A stretch of DNA of 64,000 nt from an uncultured Flavobacteriales bacterium. Its GTDB lineage: Bacteria; Bacteroidota; Bacteroidia; Flavobacteriales_E; Vicingaceae. Made by a program: the position numbers and the translations under genes. The stretch's first letter is position 1, and every line of letters starts with the position of its first letter. This document shows positions 26,543 to 35,069 of this stretch, piece by piece. The notes below the pieces were generated by a model. It searched no databases. It was not told the origin of the DNA and was given only the letters and a program-made list of their open reading frames with translations. Location of the stretch: positions 56,023 to 120,022 of the forward strand of contig CAJQON010000006.1 of the NCBI GenBank assembly GCA_905479995.1. Direction: 5' to 3'.

Positions 26543-27575
26543 AAAAATAATTATATTAGTGTTATTGCTTGGTGCAGCAATAGGAGGTTACATGGCTTAT
26601 AGTATGTATCAAAAGGTATATCAACCCAATGTTACTTTGAGTAATGCTACTGATAAGTATTTTTACATCTATTCTCATTATAATTTTGACGATGTTGTTC
26701 ATGATTTATACGAAAAAGGGTACATCATCAATAGCGAGTCTTTTGAATGGGTTGCAGAGCAAAAATCTAATTTCAAGAACAATATAAAGCCAGGGAGGTA
26801 TTTATTGGAAGATGGCATGAGCAATAATGCACTAGTTGACTTGTTTCGATCTGGAGAACAGAAAGCCGTTAAAGTAACGTTTAACAATGTGAGAACTAAA
26901 GAAGAATTAGCGGGGAAAATTACCAAGAACCTAGAGTGTGATAGTTTAGAACTAATTACACTATTAAATAATCCTGAATTTATCCGGAAATATGGATTCA
27001 ATAAAACAACCATTCTCACCTTGTTTTTACCCAATACCTACCAATTTAACTGGAATACATCTGCAGAAGAGGCTGTTGCAAAAATGGCAGGAGAATACAA
27101 GAAATATTGGACAGCCGATAGAAAGGCTAAAGCTGCGGCATTAAACCTAAGTCAATCAGAAGTGAGTATTCTGGCTTCTATTGTTCAGGCAGAGCAATCT
27201 GTACATAGTGATGAACGACCAATCGTTGCTGGATTGTATATTAACAGAATGAGACAAGGAATGTTGTTACAGTCTGATCCAACCATTATATATGGAATTG
27301 GCGATTTTACCATGCGAAGAGTTTTAAATAAACATAAAACGTTTAATTCTCCTTACAACACTTACCTGCATAAAGGATTGCCTCCAGGCCCAATTAATCT
27401 TCCATCCATAAAATCGTTAGATGCTGTTTTAAATTATGAGCATCATAACTTCGTTTATATGTGTGCTAAAGAAGACTTTTCGGGATATCACAATTTTGCG
27501 AAGACATATAGTCAACATAAAGTATATGCTAGAAAATATCAACGAGAACTAAATAAAAGAAGAATATACAACTAA
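26535..27575 (+). CDS. mltG: Endolytic peptidoglycan transglycosylase MltG
   Basis: A 346-residue inner-membrane enzyme with one N-terminal membrane helix (residues 3-22). It cuts newly made glycan strands and so sets their length. The YceG/MltG core includes SILASIVQAEQSVHSDERPI, VAGLYINRMRQGMLLQSDPT and the closing NTYLHKGLPPGPINLPS. Where E. coli has IVEKE, this protein has IVQAE, which keeps the second glutamate. The gene overlaps the acetyltransferase gene upstream, and its stop shares one base with the ATG of the lipoprotein gene downstream, so it is the middle of a tightly packed operon. Confidence 0.95.
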   Translation: MLKKIIILVLLLGAAIGGYMAYSMYQKVYQPNVTLSNATDKYFYIYSHYNFDDVVHDLYEKGYIINSESFEWVAEQKSNFKNNIKPGRYLLEDGMSNNALVDLFRSGEQKAVKVTFNNVRTKEELAGKITKNLECDSLELITLLNNPEFIRKYGFNKTTILTLFLPNTYQFNWNTSAEEAVAKMAGEYKKYWTADRKAKAAALNLSQSEVSILASIVQAEQSVHSDERPIVAGLYINRMRQGMLLQSDPTIIYGIGDFTMRRVLNKHKTFNSPYNTYLHKGLPPGPINLPSIKSLDAVLNYEHHNFVYMCAKEDFSGYHNFAKTYSQHKVYARKYQRELNKRRIYN

Positions 27576-28158
27576 TGAATTTAAGATTAATAATAGCCTT
27601 GCTTTTAAGCGTTTGCATTATTGGATGTGAAATGAATGAACAGCCCGTTGAAGAGATTCTAATCAAGACTGAAGAAGCTCCAAAAGAAACAATTGAAGAA
27701 CCTGTTTTTAAAATTTGTTTTATTCTGGATTGGGTAAATTTAAAGTGAAATTTCTGGGAGATCCTCGAGTTAAACTAGATCCAATTCAAACAGAATTTGG
27801 AGAAATTGAATCCATGAGTTTTATCTATGAAAGAAATATTATTGAAACTTATATGGTTGCTTATACCGACTACCCATCAATGATGGTAGATGCTTCTGCT
27901 CCAATGGCGTTACTTCAGGGAGCAAAGGAAGGAAGTATGCTAGATGGTGCTGAAATAGACATGGAACAAGAAATTGAGATTAAAGGATATCCTGGACTAT
28001 ATTTTAAAAGCACATTTGATGGAATTTATTCCGAATACAAACTGTATTTAGTTGAAAATAGACTTTACCAAGTGGCTATTCTTCGTGATGGAGATTATGC
28101 TACACCAGCAGAGTCTGATGAATTTTTCAATTCTTTTCAGTTAATAGGCTTAGATTAG
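27575..28158 (+). pseudogene. Lipoprotein gene split by an apparent -1 frameshift
   Basis: The ATG at 27575 overlaps the mltG stop and opens a lipoprotein signal with the lipid cysteine at residue 18 (LLLSVCIIGCEMNEQ). This frame stops at about 27750 after a further acidic linker (EEILIKTEEAPKETIEEP). A second frame, one base back, continues without a break to 28158 and encodes a compact beta-rich domain (LGKFKVKFLGDPRVKL to FFNSFQLIGLD) with no plausible start of its own. Adding one A to the A4 run at 27710-27713 fuses the two into a single protein of about 194 residues. It is either a real mutation, a programmed shift or a sequence error. The domain is not recognised. Confidence 0.75.
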
Positions 28159-28673
28159 TTCATATACCTTTCTTCCAAAATATTAATATGGTGTGTTTCA
28201 TGACCAGCCATAATATAGCCAATAGAAAGTACCGTTAGCTTATTGTTGTTAGCTGTTCCCGACCGATTCAACATCTCATCATTAAAACTATTAAACAAAG
28301 CTTCTGTAGCTGACCTAACAAGGTTGAGCTCCGTAATTATCTCACTCAATTTTCGTTCATTAGCACCTGAATATCCAACATAATCGTCATGATCATAACC
28401 GGGAAGATCCGTCTTGTCATTACGTGCAAAACGAACCGCTCTATTGCAAAAAATACGTTCAGTATCAATAATATGAACCAGTAATTCTTTAATAGTCCAT
28501 TTGCCGTCAGCATAAGCATAAGATCCATTTTCTTCAGTAACTAAATCCAATAACTGGTTAGTTCTTTTACGAGACTGCACCAAAACATCGTTAACCGATC
28601 CAAAATCTTTTACTAAGCTGATGTAATGATTAAAGTATTCGGCAAAATTGTGAGAATTAATATCAGTTTTCAT
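28155..28673 (-). CDS. DinB-like putative metal-dependent hydrolase
   Basis: A 172-residue protein of the DinB/YfiT four-helix-bundle superfamily. The ATG ending at 28673 is chosen. The longer frame to 28727 would add 18 residues with no family match. Motifs seen are GKWTIKELLVHIIDTERIF, where the first histidine is the usual metal ligand, and the closing MAGHETHHINILEERY with the remaining histidine ligands. Members act as thiol transferases or are uncharacterised, so function is open. Its last bases overlap the end of the frameshifted lipoprotein gene on the other strand. Confidence 0.88.
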   Translation of the reverse strand: MKTDINSHNFAEYFNHYISLVKDFGSVNDVLVQSRKRTNQLLDLVTEENGSYAYADGKWTIKELLVHIIDTERIFCNRAVRFARNDKTDLPGYDHDDYVGYSGANERKLSEIITELNLVRSATEALFNSFNDEMLNRSGTANNNKLTVLSIGYIMAGHETHHINILEERYMN

Positions 28674-28762
28674 AGCTGTAAGTTTTATAGTAAAAGTAAG
28701 ACAAAAATCAGTTTTATCTCTGCTCAATTATTCATAAATTAGCCTTCTTTTAAATATAAGAT

Positions 28763-30172
28763 ATGAGTAAGATAAAATTTGGAACAGACGGTTGGCGAGC
28801 AATAATTGCAAAAGAATTTACAGTAAGTAATGTTGCTCGAGTAACACTAGGTGCTACTGAGTGGTTGGGCAAGAATTTCGATAACTCTTCAGTAGTTATT
28901 GGGCATGATTGTCGTTTTGCTGGTGAATTATTTGCTGAAACTGCAGCAAAAGTCTTTGCCAATGCCGGTGTAAAAGTTTTTTTAGCAAAAGGACCAGTTT
29001 CTACACCTATGGTTTCGTTAGGAACATTAAATAAAAAAGCTTCATTGGGTGTTGTTATTACAGCATCGCATAATCCACCAGCTTACAATGGGTATAAATT
29101 AAAAGGACACTTTGGCGGGCCTTTGTTGCCAAAAGAAATTCAAGAAGTAGAAGATTTAATTCCTTCTTCGAATAGCGTTAATGTAAACAAGTTAACAATT
29201 GAAGAGTTTGCAGAAAAAGGACTAATAGAGTACATTGATTTAGAAACAATTTATTTTGATCATGTTGAAGCTAATTTTGATATGGACGCCATTCGTAATT
29301 CAGAGATGAACTTTGCTTACGATGGAATGTTTGGATCAGGACAAGATGTTATGAGAAGGTTATTGCCAGATATCGACTTTTTGCACTGCGACCATAATCC
29401 AGGGTTTAACGGAACAGCTCCAGAGCCTATCCATAGAAATTTAGGCGAGTTTTCAGATATGATTAAAATATCTGAAGGTCAAATTGACTGTGGATTAGCT
29501 ACAGATGGTGATGCTGATAGAATAGGGTTGTACGATAGCAAAGGAAACTTTGTTGATTCGCACCACATTATATTGTTACTTATTAAATATTTGGTTGAAG
29601 AAAAAAAATATGGAGGAAAAGTAGTCAATGCTTTTTCTGTAACTCCCAAGGTGAAGAAAATGTGTGACCATTATGGCTTAGATTATCAGGTGGTTCAAAT
29701 AGGGTTTAAACACATTGCTGGAATTATGTTGACAGACGATGTATTACTAGGAGGAGAAGAGTCTGGAGGAATTGCAACTAAAGGTCATATACCAGAAAGA
29801 GATGGGATATGGATGGGGTTAATTATTTGGGAATACATGGTTAAATCTGGCAAAACGCTAGAAGAACTAATTGAAGGTATTTATGAAATAGTTGGTGAAT
29901 TTAAGTTTGAAAGGATTGACCTTCATTTAAAAGAAGAAGACAAGCTAAGAATTATGGCCAATTGCAAAGATGATAAATACAAGTCTTTTGGCAACCTAGA
30001 AGTAAAGCGAGTAGAAACGATAGATGGTTTTAAGTATTTTTTCGACAATGACGAATGGGTAATGATACGAGCATCAGGTACCGAACCTGTTTTAAGAACT
30101 TATGCAGAGGCTGCTACAAACAAAAGAGCTTTTGAAATTCTAGAACAGACTCATTTAGAGTTTAAAAAATAA
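28763..30172 (+). CDS. Phosphoglucomutase/phosphomannomutase family protein
   Basis: A 469-residue alpha-D-phosphohexomutase. The N-terminus KFGTDGWRAIIAKEF, the phosphoserine loop VVITASHNPPAYNG (Ser102), the metal loop DGDADR (248-253), the sugar-binding loop LGGEESGG and the phosphate-binding RASGTEPVLRTYAE are all present and in order. It interconverts hexose 1- and 6-phosphates in the cytoplasm. Whether glucose, mannose or glucosamine phosphate is the main substrate cannot be decided from these motifs. If glucose, it could supply glucose-1-phosphate for the nucleotide-sugar pathway of the cassette 2.5 kb downstream. Confidence 0.94.
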   Translation: MSKIKFGTDGWRAIIAKEFTVSNVARVTLGATEWLGKNFDNSSVVIGHDCRFAGELFAETAAKVFANAGVKVFLAKGPVSTPMVSLGTLNKKASLGVVITASHNPPAYNGYKLKGHFGGPLLPKEIQEVEDLIPSSNSVNVNKLTIEEFAEKGLIEYIDLETIYFDHVEANFDMDAIRNSEMNFAYDGMFGSGQDVMRRLLPDIDFLHCDHNPGFNGTAPEPIHRNLGEFSDMIKISEGQIDCGLATDGDADRIGLYDSKGNFVDSHHIILLLIKYLVEEKKYGGKVVNAFSVTPKVKKMCDHYGLDYQVVQIGFKHIAGIMLTDDVLLGGEESGGIATKGHIPERDGIWMGLIIWEYMVKSGKTLEELIEGIYEIVGEFKFERIDLHLKEEDKLRIMANCKDDKYKSFGNLEVKRVETIDGFKYFFDNDEWVMIRASGTEPVLRTYAEAATNKRAFEILEQTHLEFKK

Positions 30173-30207
30173 AAAAAAGGCTAGTGAATTTCACTAGCCT
30201 TTTTTTG
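30172..30207. terminator. Bidirectional terminator
   Basis: The stem GGCTAGTGA with TCACTAGCC around ATT is flanked by an A run before and a T run after it. It lies between the convergent hexomutase and small-protein genes. Confidence 0.93.
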
Positions 30208-30519
30208 TTAAATAATTTCAAGTTCAGATACGAAGTTTACTTTTATTTGTCCTTCATCTACAGAAGTCAATTGACTAATAATAGCGTTCTTTATTATTTG
30301 TCCTTGCGCTTTTTGTTCATCACTAAGCTCTCCAATTAACTCTTTAACTTCTTTAGTAAACTTTCCAGCTTCTTTTTTGTAGTTAAATTTAATCTGACCG
30401 TTTGTGGTATTAGTTGCAGCCATTATTAATAGTTGATCCAAAGCATTGTCAACTTCAGGATTTGAAGCCTGTGTAGTGTAAACTTTAGTTCTAAATTTTT
30501 TCTTTTTTTCTTCAGCCAT
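30208..30519 (-). CDS. Small cytoplasmic protein of unknown function
   Basis: A 103-residue protein that I do not recognise. It has no signal peptide or membrane segment. It begins with a strongly basic stretch (AEEKKKKFRTKVYTTQ), then alternates charged helices and a strand, with a duplicated look: GQIKFNYKKEAGKF and GQIKVNFVSELEII are near-repeats about 45 residues apart, each following a helix. This suggests an internal duplication or a dimer-like fold. It is a single gene bounded by a terminator on one side and a divergent phosphatase gene on the other. Confidence 0.65.
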   Translation of the reverse strand: MAEEKKKKFRTKVYTTQASNPEVDNALDQLLIMAATNTTNGQIKFNYKKEAGKFTKEVKELIGELSDEQKAQGQIIKNAIISQLTSVDEGQIKVNFVSELEII

Positions 30520-30591
30520 CTTTTATATTTTTATTTGTTATGCCCATAAATATAGGGAAAATTCATTCAAAACATCTATTTTTATGCTGCA

Positions 30592-32643
30592 ATGAAAATT
30601 ACTCACATAATATTTTTTTTTCTTTTAACAATCCTCTCTTTTCAAACGAAAGCGAATGAATCGAGCTTAGATAGTTTAAATCAACAATTAGTTAAAGAAC
30701 AAAGCCTTTTGAGAAAAGTTGACTTACTCAATCATCTATTTAATATTCAATATCCTACAGATTATAACAAGGCTTTATTATATGCTGAGGAGGCACTGGA
30801 TTTAGCCAACAAAGCCAAAATGGAAAACCAAAATGTGGAAGGCCGAATTTCTGAAAGTGCTAATAATTTAGGCGTAGCTTATTTGCTGTTAGATAAGTAT
30901 GAGGAATCGTTGCGCTTTTTTTTAGTGGCTTTGGATGAGGCTGAATTAATAAAGGATTCTTCTAGAATATCTAACGCACTTTATAACATTGGAAGTATGT
31001 ATGACTATAAAGGAGAAGAGGACAAAGGGTTTGCTTACATTGAAAGAGCAGCGAACATTGACGAGTTGCAAGGGAATAGAAAAAATGCTGCATCAAGTTA
31101 TAGTGCCTTAGCTTCTTATTATTTTGACAATTTGGATTATGATCAAGGAATGATTTATTACAACAAATCATTTAAAATTGCTCAAGAGCTGGAATTTAAA
31201 AGCATCATTTCTGTGTTATATTCTAATAGAGCCCTTTGTCTTAAACACTTGAAGCGATACGAAGAGGCTTTGGTATTTGCTGAAAAAGAAATTAGTATAG
31301 ATGAAAAATTAAAGGATAAAAATGGCTTAGAAGTGTCCTACTTAAATATAGCTGATTTATATCTAAAGATGAAAAAATATGAAAAAGCTATTGAGTATAA
31401 TTCTAAATCTCTTGACTTAGCTAAAGAATTAAATTCAACCAAAAACATAATGCTGGCCTATTCTGGTCTTGCAGATTCTTACAAGATAAAAGGAGATATA
31501 TCACAAGCAATTGAACACTTGCAGTTTTATACCAATTGGAAAGACACCCTTTACAATCAGCAAAACAAAGAAGCCATAGCCGACATGGAAACGAAGTATG
31601 AAACTGAAAAAAAAGAAGCAGAAAACGATTTGTTAAAAGCAAAAGGGAAGCTAGATAAAACTGAAATAGAGAGGAAGGCATCTCAACAAAACTTCTTAAT
31701 AATAGGCTTGCTTGCAGCTCTTTTTATGATAGTTTATGTGGTATATAGCTTGATGCAAAAGAAAAAAAGCAATAAATTATTAAATGTCCAGAATGAAGAA
31801 ATTGTTGCAAAAAATTTAATAATAGCCGAAAAAAACACCAACATTACAGACAGTATAAATTATGCTCAGCGAATACAGGGTGCTATTTTACCAGAGAAAT
31901 CAGTACTTCAAAGTAAATTCGATTCATTCATTTATTTTTTACCAAAAGATATTGTTAGTGGTGATTTTTATTGGGTAAAACAAATTGGCAGTAAATTGTT
32001 TTTTTCCGTTGTAGACTGTACCGGACATGGTGTTCCTGGCGCATTTATGAGTATTATTGGCTACAATGCATTAAACAGGATTGTTGAGGATTACAAAATT
32101 GAGAATACTGGAAAAATTTTAGATAAATTAAATGAATTAGTACTAAAGTCTTTAGGGGAAGAGAAAGATCAAGACTTTAATATTAGAGATGGTATGGATA
32201 TTTCTATTTGCTCTATAGATATTGAAACTAATATGCTTCAATATTCAGGGGCCAACAATAGCTTATACTTGTCTAAGAATAAAGAAGTTCCATTAACAAT
32301 AAATAAAGCAATTTTAGAAGGGGATAACGCCTTGTTTTATGAACTTAAACCCAATAAAATGCCTATTGGAGGAGCTGTAAATTCTTCTAACTATAACTCT
32401 GTTGATATACAGCTCTCAAAAGGAGATAGTGTCTTCTTGTTTTCTGATGGGTTTCCAGATCAGTTTGGAGGAAAGAAAGGAAAGAAATTCATGTATAAAC
32501 AATTTAAACAAATGCTTTTTTCTATCCATGGAAAAACAGCCGTTAATCAAGAGGAAGAGCTAAACAACACCTTTGAAAATTGGATAGGAAGCCACGATCA
32601 ATTGGATGATGTGTGTGTGTTAGGGCTAAATATTAATTCGTAA
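30592..32643 (+). CDS. TPR sensor with SpoIIE-type PP2C phosphatase domain
   Basis: A 683-residue inner-membrane signalling protein. A signal peptide (MKITHIIFFFLLTILSFQTK) leads to a periplasmic array of about seven tetratricopeptide repeats (residues 35-335), then a coiled coil (about 335-365), a membrane helix (about 368-390) and a cytoplasmic SpoIIE phosphatase domain (about 425-680). Metal-binding aspartates are visible in DIVSGDFYW, VVDCTGHGVPGAFM and LFSDGFPDQFGG. Such proteins usually dephosphorylate anti-sigma antagonists, but no STAS or anti-sigma kinase gene adjoins it. The sugar cassette begins only 18 bases after its stop, so cotranscription is likely. Confidence 0.93.
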   Translation: MKITHIIFFFLLTILSFQTKANESSLDSLNQQLVKEQSLLRKVDLLNHLFNIQYPTDYNKALLYAEEALDLANKAKMENQNVEGRISESANNLGVAYLLLDKYEESLRFFLVALDEAELIKDSSRISNALYNIGSMYDYKGEEDKGFAYIERAANIDELQGNRKNAASSYSALASYYFDNLDYDQGMIYYNKSFKIAQELEFKSIISVLYSNRALCLKHLKRYEEALVFAEKEISIDEKLKDKNGLEVSYLNIADLYLKMKKYEKAIEYNSKSLDLAKELNSTKNIMLAYSGLADSYKIKGDISQAIEHLQFYTNWKDTLYNQQNKEAIADMETKYETEKKEAENDLLKAKGKLDKTEIERKASQQNFLIIGLLAALFMIVYVVYSLMQKKKSNKLLNVQNEEIVAKNLIIAEKNTNITDSINYAQRIQGAILPEKSVLQSKFDSFIYFLPKDIVSGDFYWVKQIGSKLFFSVVDCTGHGVPGAFMSIIGYNALNRIVEDYKIENTGKILDKLNELVLKSLGEEKDQDFNIRDGMDISICSIDIETNMLQYSGANNSLYLSKNKEVPLTINKAILEGDNALFYELKPNKMPIGGAVNSSNYNSVDIQLSKGDSVFLFSDGFPDQFGGKKGKKFMYKQFKQMLFSIHGKTAVNQEEELNNTFENWIGSHDQLDDVCVLGLNINS

Positions 32644-32661
32644 TTTATCACAAAAAAATAA

Positions 32662-34071
32662 GTGAATAGCCTTAATAATTCAAACAGATTTGTTCAATCA
32701 GCCATTACTGTAAATAGTAAATTGCATAAATTGGAAGATTGTTTTACTTGGCTAGATATTCAAAAAAAGCGCACAAATTTTAACGTACAAGAAATCCCTT
32801 TCAATAAATTAGAAGATTGGAGTTTTGATCATAAAGGAAATCTTTCACACAATAGTGGAAGGTTTTTTTCGATACAGGGAATAAAAGTTAGCACAAATAA
32901 AGGGTTGGTTGCTAATTGGGAACAGCCCATTATTAACCAACCTGAAATAGGTGTTTTAGGAATAATAGTAAAAGAAATAAATAATGTATTGTGCTTTTTA
33001 ATGCAAGCCAAAATAGAGCCTGGAAACATTAATGGTATCCAGGTATCTCCAACGGTACAAGCTACGCTTAGTAATTATTCTGGCGTACATTGCGGACTCG
33101 AAGTTCCATTTGTAGAGTACTTTATTAATCCAGCTAAAAATAGTAAAGTTTTAATCGATCAACTTCAGTCAGAACAGGGTGCACGGTTTTTAAAAAAAAG
33201 AAATCGTAATATGGTGATTGAAGTAAAAGAAGACTTCAAAATCCCAAATAATTTTTATTGGTTTACTCTGGGTCAAATTAAAGAGTTTTTAAAGCATGAC
33301 AATGTCGTTAACATGAATTCAAGATCTGTTATTTCCTGTATTGACTTTTCTTGTAAATCTACTGTTTTTGCTAAAGAGGACTTGAGTCTGGAACAAAATC
33401 TCTTGGTTTCTGAAGCTGAAGAGTCCTCGTGCCTTAATTCGAATATGTATATTGACGAATGGATTAATGAGTTAAAAGCTAAAGCTCAATTAACGGTAAA
33501 GTATATTCCTTTACTTAATACGGGAAATTGGGAAAAATCATTTGACTCTATTTTTCATTTCGAACATAAATATTTTGAAATCATTGCAGTTAAAACAGAA
33601 ATATTAAATAGAGAGATTCAGGCTTGGTCACAACCTATGATTAAATCTGTGCAAGAGGGAATTATTGCATTTCTATTTAAAAAAATTAATGGAACTATTC
33701 ATTTCTTAGTGCAAGCAAAACTAGAACCTGGATGTTTAGATAAATACGAATTAGCGCCAACAGTCCAATGCCTAACTGGTGATTATAGAGACGGTAAAAA
33801 TGAATATGAAGTACCTTATTTGGAATACGTGCTTAATTCACAAGATTTGGAATCAAAAATAACTTACGACACAATGCTTTCTGAAGAAGGTGGTAGGTTT
33901 TATCGAGAACAAAATCGAAACCTAATTATTGAATTGCCTCCACATTTTAATATCACGGTTATGGATAATTATTGTTGGATGACACTAGCTCAAATAAGAA
34001 AATTAATCCGACAAAGTAGTTTTGTCAACATTCAAGCTCGAAGTTTATTATCAGTTTTAAAATACCAATGA
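32662..34071 (+). CDS. NDP-hexose 2,3-dehydratase family protein
   Basis: A 469-residue protein built of two homologous halves (about 25-240 and 265-469), as in EvaA/TylX3-type NDP-4-keto-6-deoxyhexose 2,3-dehydratases. Each half has a QP(I/M)I entry motif, an (M/V)QAK(I/L)EPG motif, a (S/A)PTVQ motif and an (E)QGARF/EGGRF followed by NRN(M/L)(V/I)IE. The family removes water across C2-C3 and produces a 3,4-diketo-2,6-dideoxy sugar nucleotide. The start is GTG at 32662. The conserved N-terminal region (WLDIQKKRTNFNVQEIPFNK) begins soon after, so a later start is unlikely. The stop overlaps the ATG of the next gene by four bases. Confidence 0.88.
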   Translation: MNSLNNSNRFVQSAITVNSKLHKLEDCFTWLDIQKKRTNFNVQEIPFNKLEDWSFDHKGNLSHNSGRFFSIQGIKVSTNKGLVANWEQPIINQPEIGVLGIIVKEINNVLCFLMQAKIEPGNINGIQVSPTVQATLSNYSGVHCGLEVPFVEYFINPAKNSKVLIDQLQSEQGARFLKKRNRNMVIEVKEDFKIPNNFYWFTLGQIKEFLKHDNVVNMNSRSVISCIDFSCKSTVFAKEDLSLEQNLLVSEAEESSCLNSNMYIDEWINELKAKAQLTVKYIPLLNTGNWEKSFDSIFHFEHKYFEIIAVKTEILNREIQAWSQPMIKSVQEGIIAFLFKKINGTIHFLVQAKLEPGCLDKYELAPTVQCLTGDYRDGKNEYEVPYLEYVLNSQDLESKITYDTMLSEEGGRFYREQNRNLIIELPPHFNITVMDNYCWMTLAQIRKLIRQSSFVNIQARSLLSVLKYQ

Positions 34072-35045
34072 ATCCAAAATTAAAAATAGGGGTAGTAGGT
34101 TGTGCAGCAATTGCAAATAAAAGCGTTATTCCTGCTATCAAATTGTTAAATCAATTTGAATTAATTGCTGTTGCCAGTAGAACTAAAAGAAAAGCGGTAG
34201 AATTTGGACATCAATTTAATTGTGAAGCTATATTTGGATATCAAAACATAATTGATCGGCCTGATATAGATGCGTTGTATATTCCTTTGCCTACAGGACT
34301 TCATGAAGAGTGGGCAATTAAAGCCTTACACTCCGGTAAACATGTTTTACTAGAAAAGTCCTTAGCAATTGACATTCATTCTGCAAAACGTATGGTCAAT
34401 TTGGCTGCAAAAAACAACTTGCTTCTAATGGAAAATTTTATGTTTTTATACCATGAACAATATCGCTTCGTCAATAATCTTATAAATAAATGTACAATTG
34501 GAAAAATAACAGCATTAAAAAGCAGCTTTTGTTTTCCAAAATTAGATGCTAATAATTTTAGATATAGCAAAGTTTTAGGAGGCGGTGCATTATTAGATGC
34601 TGGAGCTTATACAGTTAAAGTTGCTCAATTGTTCTTAGAAGGAGAATTATCAGTACAACAGAGTTTTTTTGATTTTAGAGGTTCTGAAGTTGACATAGAA
34701 GGAAAAGTATCATTGATAAATAATACTGGGATTTCGGCAGATCTTTTTTTTGGATTTAACCATGAGTATCAATGCAATTATACCTTAACTGGAGAAAAAG
34801 GAAGCATATCATCAAACAAAGCATTTACACCAGGATCTGATTATAAAGTAACAATTACTGTTCAAACAGAAAAAGAAACGTTGGAGCACCATATTGATCC
34901 AGACAATCATTTTAAGAATCTTCTCACTGAATTTTTGAGATGTATTAGAGAGAATGATAAAAAGGTTAAATACAATGAGATATTAGCACAAAGTAAGTTA
35001 ATTACAGAAATTCGAAATTGCGCAAACCTAGTTCATCTTCCCTAA
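34068..35045 (+). CDS. Gfo/Idh/MocA oxidoreductase, probable NDP-hexose 3-ketoreductase
   Basis: A 325-residue NAD(P)-dependent oxidoreductase. The nucleotide-binding motif is GVVGCAAIA (8-16), the catalytic lysine is Lys97 (LLEKSLA, where most relatives have EKP), and the GGGALLDAGAYTV segment supplies Asp177 and Tyr181. Homologues such as KijD10 reduce the C3 keto group of the unstable product made by 2,3-dehydratases. The gene overlaps the dehydratase gene by four bases, which strongly supports that role. The reaction is inferred from family and context. Confidence 0.88.
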   Translation: MNPKLKIGVVGCAAIANKSVIPAIKLLNQFELIAVASRTKRKAVEFGHQFNCEAIFGYQNIIDRPDIDALYIPLPTGLHEEWAIKALHSGKHVLLEKSLAIDIHSAKRMVNLAAKNNLLLMENFMFLYHEQYRFVNNLINKCTIGKITALKSSFCFPKLDANNFRYSKVLGGGALLDAGAYTVKVAQLFLEGELSVQQSFFDFRGSEVDIEGKVSLINNTGISADLFFGFNHEYQCNYTLTGEKGSISSNKAFTPGSDYKVTITVQTEKETLEHHIDPDNHFKNLLTEFLRCIRENDKKVKYNEILAQSKLITEIRNCANLVHLP

Positions 35046-35069
35046 TAAATATATACTTTTGGAAAGCAC

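Noticed and set aside
27700..27720. Programmed -1 frameshift in the lipoprotein gene
   Set aside because: A stop codon in the downstream frame (27709-27711) means the shift must occur after it, and no X-XXY-YYZ heptamer with both sites pairing is present there. An indel is the simpler explanation.
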